From assembly GCF_041807905.1 (NCBI RefSeq), contig NZ_JBGVSA010000043.1, positions 1 through 21,342 on the forward strand: DNA of 21,342 nucleotides, read 5' to 3'. The notes under the pieces are model-generated. The model was not told where the DNA came from and ran no database searches. It saw nothing but the letters and a program-made list of their open reading frames with translations. The translations under genes were made by a program, and so were the position numbers. Every line of letters starts with the position of its first letter. The stretch's first letter is position 1. Of this stretch, positions 15,929 to 21,342 are shown piece by piece. Source of the DNA: JBGVSA01 sp041807905. GTDB lineage: Bacteria > Pseudomonadota > Gammaproteobacteria > Burkholderiales > Rhodocyclaceae.

Positions 15929-16492
15929 ATGGCGAACAGTAGAGACGATGTGGGCGTCCGGCTGCAGCAGGCTGCATTGGGGCTGTTCCGCGAACGCGGC
16001 TACGACCAGACGACAGCAGCAGAAATCGCGGCCCGAGCCGGCGTCACGGAACGGACCTTTTTCCGCTATTTCCCGGACAAGCGCGAGGTTCTGTTCGACG
16101 GTGAGTCCCGCCTGGAGGCGGCTCTGGCGGCCTCGATAGCCGAGGCGCCCGACGGACTCGGAGCGCTCGACATGCTGTTCCGGGCTTTCCGGTCGGTCCA
16201 ATCGCTTCTCGAAGGCAACCGGCCGTTTTCTGGGCCCCGGCACGAAATCATCTCCAGCACGCCCGCGCTCCATGAGCGCGAACTGGCGAAGATAGCCGCG
16301 CTGACCGATGCGCTCGCCGAGGCCTTGAAGGCACGGGGGGTCCCGGACCTGCAGGCCGCACTTGCAGCACGGGCCGGTGTGGCTGCGTTTGCGCACGCCA
16401 CGTCTTGCTGGCTCGAGGACCCCAGCCTCGGCCTCGGCGATCGAATCGATCTTGCCTACCGCGAACTGGGCGAGCTGCTGGGACGCGGTTGA
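15929..16492 (+). CDS. TetR-family transcriptional regulator
   Basis: From ATG 15929 (MANSRDDVGV) the protein has 187 residues. ATG 15914 would add five residues but abuts the second operator directly. The N-terminal HTH is typical: LFRERGYDQTTAAEIAARAG then VTERTFFRYFPDKREVLF (about residues 18-55). The all-helical C-terminal half would bind the inducer and dimerise; its ligand is unknown. It diverges from the atypical SDR and is flanked by the twin palindromes, so autorepression plus repression of that SDR is the likely logic. It converges with SDR copy 2. Confidence 0.93.
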   Translation: MANSRDDVGVRLQQAALGLFRERGYDQTTAAEIAARAGVTERTFFRYFPDKREVLFDGESRLEAALAASIAEAPDGLGALDMLFRAFRSVQSLLEGNRPFSGPRHEIISSTPALHERELAKIAALTDALAEALKARGVPDLQAALAARAGVAAFAHATSCWLEDPSLGLGDRIDLAYRELGELLGRG

Positions 16493-16521
16493 AGGGCGTC
16501 AGGCGGCGCGGCCGAAAACGT

Positions 16522-16570
16522 GGCCCGGCACGCCGCCCGTCCAGTGGAGCGCGCCGGGCCGCGTCTTTCT
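16522..16570. terminator. Possible terminator between convergent tetR and SDR copy 2
   Basis: GGCCCGGC at 16522-16529 and GCCGGGCC at 16553-16560 form a perfect 8-bp GC-rich stem, followed by GCGTCTTTCT. The loop is long (23 bases) and the T tract broken, so it is only a candidate. Confidence 0.35.
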
Positions 16571-17348
16571 AGATGAACATGCCGCCCGAAGCTTCGATGC
16601 GCTGTCCGTTGATCCAGCGATTGTCCTCGGCCAGCAGCGATGCGATCAGCGGACCGATGTCGTCCGGGAGCCCGGCGCGGCCGAGGGCTGTATTGTCCGC
16701 GACGAAGCGGTTGAGTTCGGGATTGTCGCGTACCACGCCGCCGCTGAAGTCGGTCTGGATCGCTCCGGGCGCGACTGTGTTCGCAGCGATGCCGCGCGCG
16801 CCGAGTTCTTTGGCGAGATAGCGCGTGAAGACTTCTACCGCGCCCTTCATGGAGGCATAGGGCGCGCTGTTCGGAAGCGCGAAGCGCGTGAGTCCCGACG
16901 AGATATTCACGATGCGCCCGCCGTCGCGCAGGATCGGCAGGAGCTTTTGCGTCAGGAAGAACACGCCCTTGAAATGGACGTTGTAGAGCGCGTCCAGCGC
17001 CTCCTCGGTCGTCTGCGCGATCGCGTCGTGATGCGAGGTGCCGGCGTTGTTGACGAGAAAATCGAGCCGGTCCGTGCCGAGTTCGCGCAGGGCTGCCCGC
17101 AGCGTGTCTACGAACGCGTCGAAGGTCGACACTTTGCCGGCATCGAGCGGCAAGGCGATGGCGCGGCCGCCCTCGGCGGCTACGGCGGCTACGACCTCGT
17201 CGGCTGCCGCGCGGTTCGAGTGATACGTGAAGATGCTGCGCACGCCGCGCTTGGCCAGATGCAGGACGGTGCTGCGCCCGAGACCCCGGCTGCCCCCGGT
17301 CACGAGGGCGATTGCGTTTTTGGAAGTCGTGTAGATGGTGTCGGCCAT
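16569..17348 (-). CDS. Classical SDR-family oxidoreductase (copy 2)
   Basis: The protein has 259 residues. Motifs are complete: TGGSRGLG (17-24), NNAG (100-103), S150/S151 and YASMK (Y164, K168), then PGAIQTDFSGGV and a terminal IEASGG. It has an eight-residue longer N-terminus than copy 1 and shares long blocks with it (VHFKGVFFLTQKLLP, YLAKELGARGIA versus YMAKELGRRGIA), so the two are paralogues from an old duplication. The ATG at 17346-17348 has GAGAAAG upstream. It diverges from AraC copy 2 over about 116 bases, the same layout as the first pair. The substrate is unknown. Confidence 0.93.
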   Translation of the reverse strand: MADTIYTTSKNAIALVTGGSRGLGRSTVLHLAKRGVRSIFTYHSNRAAADEVVAAVAAEGGRAIALPLDAGKVSTFDAFVDTLRAALRELGTDRLDFLVNNAGTSHHDAIAQTTEEALDALYNVHFKGVFFLTQKLLPILRDGGRIVNISSGLTRFALPNSAPYASMKGAVEVFTRYLAKELGARGIAANTVAPGAIQTDFSGGVVRDNPELNRFVADNTALGRAGLPDDIGPLIASLLAEDNRWINGQRIEASGGMFI

Positions 17349-17464
17349 GGTCTTTCTCGTCAGTAGTGGGGAAAGCCGCAGCGTAGGCTGGCGCGGCCGA
17401 TGTGCCTATGCCGAAACCATCCTGTTTATTGCCCGATCCTGCTTTTGTGGCTAACTTCCACCCG

Positions 17465-18376
17465 ATGAATTCCGACGCCACACAGATGACCGCCCTGGTC
17501 GACGCGATAAACCGCTATACCGCGCGGCAACAGGGCGAGAGCCCGTTCTACACCGAGGCGGAGGGTCTGATCGTGCTGCGCGCCCTGCCCGATCGGCACC
17601 CGACGCATCTGGTACACAAACCTGCATTGTGTATCGTCGTCCAGGGCGCCAAATGGACCACCTTCGGCAGCCGCAGGCTCGAATACCGGGCCGGCCAGGC
17701 GATGGTCGTCAGCCTCGAAATGCCGGGATCGAGCCAGGTGATGGAAGGCAGCAAGGCGTTGCCGTACCTGAGCGTGGTGATCGAACTGGATCAGGCGGCG
17801 ATGCGCGAAGTGCTCGCCGGACTCCCGTCGCCGCCTGTGGCCGACGTCGCCGCCCGTGACAGCGCGTTTGTCATGCCGCTCGGCGACGCGCTGATCGACT
17901 GCGCCCTGCGTGCGATTCGCCTGCTGGACACACCCGAGGCGATTCCGGTGCTGTATCCGCTGTTGATGCGGGAGATCTGCTTCTGGCTGCTGAGCGGGCC
18001 GCACGGCGGGCGCATCGCGCAGATCATCGTCGGCGGCCCCAGGCACCAGGGTGTCGTCGAGGCGATGCATGTATTGCGCGAACGCTTCGCGCAATCGATA
18101 TCCATCGAAGAACTCGCGGCGCTCGCCAAGCTGAGCCCCTCGGCGTTCCATCACAAGTTCAAGGCGCTGACGTCGGTCACGCCGCTGCAGTATCAGAAGC
18201 AGATCCGCCTGCTCGAGGCGCGGCGCCTGATGGCGGCGGGTGAAGCCAACGTCCAGTCCGCTGCGGTCCGTGTCGGCTACGAAAGCGCCTCGCAGTTTAA
18301 TCGGGAATACGTGCGGATGTTCGGGGCGCCGCCCAAGCGGGACATTCTTGAGTTCGGGCAGGTTCGAGACGCCTAG
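17465..18376 (+). CDS. AraC-family transcriptional regulator (copy 2)
   Basis: From ATG 17465 (MNSDATQMTALVDAINRY) the protein has 303 residues. The GTG at 17402 would add 21 atypical residues. The N-terminal AraC_N domain contains ALCIVVQGAKWTTFGSRRLE. The C-terminal double HTH includes SIEELAALAKLSPSAFHHKF and VGYESASQFNREYVRMFG, then APPKRD. Compared with AraC copy 1, it shares the LTSVTPLQYQKQIRLLEARR block (TSLSPLQFQKQLRLIEARR there), but lacks the extra C-terminal tail. It should regulate the divergent SDR copy 2; its effector is unknown. Confidence 0.93.
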   Translation: MNSDATQMTALVDAINRYTARQQGESPFYTEAEGLIVLRALPDRHPTHLVHKPALCIVVQGAKWTTFGSRRLEYRAGQAMVVSLEMPGSSQVMEGSKALPYLSVVIELDQAAMREVLAGLPSPPVADVAARDSAFVMPLGDALIDCALRAIRLLDTPEAIPVLYPLLMREICFWLLSGPHGGRIAQIIVGGPRHQGVVEAMHVLRERFAQSISIEELAALAKLSPSAFHHKFKALTSVTPLQYQKQIRLLEARRLMAAGEANVQSAAVRVGYESASQFNREYVRMFGAPPKRDILEFGQVRDA

Positions 18377-18440
18377 CGGCCGAGCCGCCCAACCCGGTGC
18401 GATCGTTGCCGGTGCTTTCGTGTACCCGACTCACCCCAAA

Positions 18441-18488
18441 AAGCCGGGCGTTTCAGCACGTATGATGCCGCCCGGCTTGCGTGGTTTT
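18441..18488. terminator. Intrinsic terminator downstream of AraC copy 2
   Basis: AAGCCGGGCG at 18441-18450 pairs perfectly with CGCCCGGCTT at 18469-18478 (18-base loop), with GGTTTTTTC shortly after and AAAA before. It can stop transcription of the AraC gene on the plus strand, and the A tract in front may let it act for the convergent yjjJ-like gene on the minus strand. Confidence 0.7.
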
Positions 18489-18490
18489 TT

Positions 18491-19795
18491 CTATCCCAGG
18501 CGCGCAATGCGCGATGCGGCTTCGTCGATGTGCCTGCGCATGGCGGCGATGCAGGGCGCGAAGCTGCTGGAGAAGTCGTTACGGTCGCTGACCCGGGCAA
18601 AGAACGTCTCCGCCAGACGCAGCGCCTCGCGCCAGGTTTCGCCATCGATGGCGGCAGTTAGCGAAGCCGGCGGGAGCGTGTCCGCGATGGCACCGCTGCG
18701 GCTGGGGGCGAAGCCCATGGGCAGGACGTCGTAGGCCGGCGCGAGTTGGTACGGGCGGCCGTGACGGCTGATGAACGACAGGTTGCCCGCGTGCATGTCG
18801 TTGTTGCCGATGAGGGTTCCGAATGCCCACCGCAGCGCCGCGCCGGTGATGGCGTCCGCATGGACGTGGTTGGCGGCGGCAAGGCGGCTCACCAGGGTCG
18901 GCCAGGGGGCCGAGACGTCGCCGACGAATTCCGCGTCGAGCGCGCGCAGGGAGAACACCGCAACGCGCCCTAGCCGACCGACGCGGTCGAATCGCGGTAC
19001 TTCCAGGAAGCGCTGGCCGCCGAAATCGAAAACCTCGGTTTCGACATCAAGCACCGATAGCGCCAGATGCTCGGCGAGCAGCAGGTCGCGCCATCGCTCG
19101 GTGACGGGGTTGTCGCCGGGGGCGGTGAACTTGACCAGCACGTGACCGCGCTCTGTGTAGGCGCAGAACTTGGGTTGCTCGCCGCCTGCCGACGAGCCGG
19201 GAATCTCACCAGAACTGGAAGCACGCGCGAGCGCTGGATAGTGCGCGGCCCTGTCCGCCGGGAGCGGCTCGGGCATTGCGATGAAGCGGTCGCGCGCCAG
19301 TCCGCCGATCAGCAGGTTGCCGATGGCGTCATGTCCATGCGCGAGCAGCACGCGGATGAATTCGGCATCGCTCCAGTGTTCGGGGTTCGGCGGCAGGCCG
19401 AAACCGGCGGCATGGGCCGATGCGTAGGCGCGGCCGAGATAGCCCTGCGGCCGCATGTCGAAGAGCCACCACGGCAGCCCGTCGCTGTGAAGTGTCACGC
19501 CGTCGGCCTGCACCATGACGAATCCGTCCGGGCGGACGGGGATGAGTGCGCCGAGTTCGCGGATCTGGCCTTGGTCGCTCACCCGGAAAATCGGCGCCGA
19601 TGCGAAGCCGCGAGTGGTGTCGCGCAGGGCGTAACGAATAGAGGCGCCGGCCCCGATGCGGACGATTTCGTCACCCAGCCCGGCCAGCGTGCGCGAAACC
19701 GTTGGCTGGCTAATGCCCGTGTTTTCAACGATTTGGCGAGATGTCATCGGTCCGCGACCGAGCAACTGGCGGATGGGGTCGGAATGGCGCGCCAC
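18491..19795 (-). CDS. yjjJ: HipA-family toxin-like protein with fused HTH (YjjJ type)
   Basis: The protein has 434 residues. The N-terminal winged HTH (SRQIVENTGISQPTVSRTLA, about 19-38) is fused to a HipA-like kinase fold, the layout of E. coli YjjJ, where the DNA-binding part is carried by the toxin itself rather than a separate HipB. HipA motifs: SSAGGEQPKF (glycine-rich loop, about 196-205), VLVKF (about 213-217), LIGNNDMHAGNLSF (catalytic Asp/Asn loop, about 320-333) and APAYDVLPMGF (metal-binding Asp, about 345-355). The kinase-type residues look intact. Start is GTG 19793-19795: no other start codon lies in frame between it and an upstream stop. No Shine-Dalgarno is evident. No antitoxin gene is adjacent. 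Three TGAATAG repeats lie directly upstream. What it phosphorylates, if anything, is unknown. Confidence 0.87.
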   Translation of the reverse strand: MARHSDPIRQLLGRGPMTSRQIVENTGISQPTVSRTLAGLGDEIVRIGAGASIRYALRDTTRGFASAPIFRVSDQGQIRELGALIPVRPDGFVMVQADGVTLHSDGLPWWLFDMRPQGYLGRAYASAHAAGFGLPPNPEHWSDAEFIRVLLAHGHDAIGNLLIGGLARDRFIAMPEPLPADRAAHYPALARASSSGEIPGSSAGGEQPKFCAYTERGHVLVKFTAPGDNPVTERWRDLLLAEHLALSVLDVETEVFDFGGQRFLEVPRFDRVGRLGRVAVFSLRALDAEFVGDVSAPWPTLVSRLAAANHVHADAITGAALRWAFGTLIGNNDMHAGNLSFISRHGRPYQLAPAYDVLPMGFAPSRSGAIADTLPPASLTAAIDGETWREALRLAETFFARVSDRNDFSSSFAPCIAAMRRHIDEAASRIARLG

Positions 19796-19800
19796 AGTTG

Positions 19801-19831
19801 TGAATAGCGATATGAATAGATAAATGAATAG
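19801..19831. promoter_or_regulatory. Three TGAATAG repeats at 12-bp spacing upstream of yjjJ-like gene
   Basis: TGAATAG occurs at 19801-19807, 19813-19819 and 19825-19831, exactly 12 bases apart, in an AT-rich patch 6-36 bases upstream of the GTG start. Regular spacing near one helical turn fits cooperative binding by a regulator, perhaps the protein's own HTH. It could also be a short tandem repeat that changes promoter spacing. Confidence 0.6.
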
Positions 19832-20046
19832 GCATTGTAGCCGGCCATGGGTGAATCGTCACGGCCGTTTGCGCCGCAATGCGTGTCGGCACGGGGCGCG
19901 GCGAGCAGGTTGGCGGATTTGTCTTTCGGCCGTCCGTTGACGCCTTGGCCTGTGCGCCACCGAGCGCCCTGTCCTTTGGCGGCCATAGTCTGGCGCGGGT
20001 GACGACTGCCATCTACGCTGGATCGTGGCAATCACTGGAGACAGCG

Positions 20047-21036
20047 ATGGACCGCAGAACGAGTCTTTTGATCATGCTGGCTTGTCTGGTGCCACGCGTC
20101 GGCAGCGCCCAGCAAGGCGCCGGCGTTCCCCGGATCGGTTTTCTCATCAACGGCGGCCCTCCGGCGACCGACCCGCTGATGCAGAGCTTCGCGCAGGATT
20201 TTGCGCGGCTCGGCTATACCGACGCGCGCGATATCGTCCTGGAGCCGCGTTTTGCACGCGGACAGATCGAACGACAACCCGAGCTGGCGGCAGAGCTGGT
20301 GAGTCTGCCAGTCAATGTGATCGTGGCACTCGGCGGCCCGGCCGCGCGCGCCGCGCAGAAAGCCACGTCGAACATTCCGATCGCGTTCTCGATCGTGACG
20401 GACCCGGTGGCCCTTGGCTTGGTGGAGTCAATGTCGCGCCCCGGGGGCAACATCACCGGCGTCACGAGTCTCGACCCGAATCAGGCCGAGGCCCAGATCG
20501 CGCTCCTGAAGCAGGCCCTCCCCGGCATCGAGCGGTTGGCCATCCTGAGCGATCAGGCCATTCCCGGTGCGGATGCGAGCGGCCTGGCGCCGATCGAGCG
20601 GGCCAATGAGGCAGCCGCCCGCGCCGCCGGCCTGCGGCCGATGACGCTCAAGATCAGGGGGCCGGAGGATTTCGATCAGGCTTTCGCGTCGATGACGACT
20701 GAGCGCGCGCAGGCGCTTCTGGTCCTGGATGTGCCGGTGTCCTTCGCGCATCGCAAGCGCATCGGCGAACTGGCCATTGCGCATCGCCTGCCCGCCATGT
20801 TCCCGGGCGGCATGCGCGACGCGGCCGGTGTGCTCACCTACGGGACAAACGTCGCGGATACATGGCGTCTTCTGCCCCCGTATGTCGATCGAATACTCAA
20901 GGGTGCGAAGCCGGGCGATCTGCCGGTCAGCACGTTGAGCCGGCGCGAGCGCATCGTCAATCTGCAATCGGCACGCAAGATCGGCGTGGAGATTCCCCCG
21001 TCGGTGCTCGACGGCGCCGACGAGGTGATCCGTTAG
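20047..21036 (+). CDS. ABC transporter substrate-binding protein (ABC_sub_bind family), orphan
   Basis: From ATG 20047 the protein has 329 residues, with GGAG at 20037-20040 six bases before it. The signal peptide is MDRRTSLLIMLACLVPRVGSA, cut before QQ, so it acts in the periplasm. PRIGFLINGG, FARLGYTDARDIVLEPRFA, PVNVIVALGGPAARAAQKAT, IPIAFSIVTDPVALGLVESM, SRPGGNITGVTSL and the terminal KIGVEIPPSVL follow the ABC_sub_bind pattern (Pfam PF04392), which is expanded in Burkholderiales and Rhizobiales. Family members bind small organic ligands; this one's ligand is not evident. No permease or ATPase gene is in view, so it either uses a transporter elsewhere or has another role. A longer reading upstream (from 19879) lacks a ribosome site and would bury the signal peptide. 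Confidence 0.9.
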   Translation: MDRRTSLLIMLACLVPRVGSAQQGAGVPRIGFLINGGPPATDPLMQSFAQDFARLGYTDARDIVLEPRFARGQIERQPELAAELVSLPVNVIVALGGPAARAAQKATSNIPIAFSIVTDPVALGLVESMSRPGGNITGVTSLDPNQAEAQIALLKQALPGIERLAILSDQAIPGADASGLAPIERANEAAARAAGLRPMTLKIRGPEDFDQAFASMTTERAQALLVLDVPVSFAHRKRIGELAIAHRLPAMFPGGMRDAAGVLTYGTNVADTWRLLPPYVDRILKGAKPGDLPVSTLSRRERIVNLQSARKIGVEIPPSVLDGADEVIR

Positions 21037-21066
21037 GCCGGGCTTGCGCGCGCCCTCCCCCAAACG

Positions 21067-21098
21067 AAAAAGCCCGGTCCTCGGACCGGGCTTTGTTT
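21067..21098. terminator. Strong bidirectional terminator
   Basis: AAAGCCCGGTC, CTCG loop, GACCGGGCTTT: an 11-bp perfect stem with a four-base loop, preceded by AAAA and followed by GTTTT. It sits about 32 bases after the substrate-binding protein gene and just after the end of the converging gene, so it can serve both. Confidence 0.92.
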
Positions 21099-21121
21099 TG
21101 CGCGCCAGCCGCAGCGCGGAT

Positions 21122-21342
21122 CTACAGCTTGCCCGCCCCCGCCTTGGTGACGACCGCGTTGCGCAGCGCCGCCTGATCGGTGGCGTTGGCGACCGGCAGC
21201 AGCGTGTAGGGGTAGCCGGGCTTCCAGAACACGGCGGGGTCATTGGGATCGAGCTTGATCAGCGGCGCATTGCTGGCGCTGGACTGCTGTTTGACGAGCA
21301 CGGCGGCAAAGATGTCCTGCACCTCGGTGGTGGTGGTCGATG
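21122..21342 (-). CDS. C-terminal 73 codons of an unidentified gene (runs off right edge)
   Basis: A minus-strand frame is open from the right edge and ends with TAG at 21122-21124. The visible GTG at 21322 is probably internal, because codons before it (S-T-T-T-T-E) continue the frame to the edge. The tail reads APLIKLDPNDPAVFWKPGYP then YTLLPVANATDQAALRNAVV, ending AGAGKL, a soluble-looking region without membrane segments. I do not recognise the family. It converges on the substrate-binding protein gene with the shared terminator between. Confidence 0.6.
   Translation of the reverse strand, partial: STTTTEVQDIFAAVLVKQQSSASNAPLIKLDPNDPAVFWKPGYPYTLLPVANATDQAALRNAVVTKAGAGKL

Noticed and set aside
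15821..16396. N-terminal extension of the atypical SDR frame to 487 codons
   Set aside because: The extension is antisense to the TetR gene and crosses its operators; the SDR cofactor motif begins at ATG 15820 with a good ribosome site.
16456..17481. 341-codon minus-strand ORF
   Set aside because: Overlaps SDR copy 2 in another frame; arginine-rich shadow.
19067..19807. 246-codon plus-strand ORF
   Set aside because: Antisense to the HipA-family gene; no domain.

Overview
The window is high-GC bacterial chromosome, most likely from a Burkholderiales betaproteobacterium (Burkholderia/Pandoraea-like). The basis is the ESPR-type signal peptide on a very large trimeric autotransporter, the GC-rich codon use, and repeated SDR/AraC regulator pairs next to an orphan ABC_sub_bind protein. 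The genus is inferred, not proven.

Positions 1-5420 (minus strand) hold the first 1,806 codons of a trimeric autotransporter adhesin whose C-terminus lies beyond the left edge. It has an ESPR signal, about 36 YadA-type 14-residue head repeats, a neck, and a stalk of at least seven near-identical modules whose lengths differ only by whole heptads. A 761-base non-coding stretch and a conserved lipoprotein gene (6182-6880) follow.

Positions 7043-12969 look like an accessory island. It contains a two-TM unknown protein and a WapI-like orphan immunity protein (both minus), a secreted single-HKD phospholipase-D-type nuclease, and a two-gene SIR2-HerA antiphage operon with a 4-base ATGA overlap. 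Just after herA lies a short decayed fragment of a HipA/YjjJ-type gene. It is 48/54 identical over its core to the intact yjjJ-like gene at 18491-19795.

Positions 13031-18376 are three consecutive divergent oxidoreductase/regulator pairs: SDR-AraC, atypical SDR-TetR, SDR-AraC. The outer two pairs are paralogous. The middle pair has two copies of a 15-bp perfect palindrome in its promoter region, the probable TetR operators.

Positions 18491-21342 contain the yjjJ/HipA-family toxin-like gene (minus), with three TGAATAG repeats at 12-bp spacing just upstream of its start. After it come an orphan periplasmic ABC substrate-binding protein (plus), a strong bidirectional terminator, and the C-terminal end of an unidentified minus-strand gene that runs off the right edge. 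No rRNA, tRNA, CRISPR array, IS element or integrase was seen.
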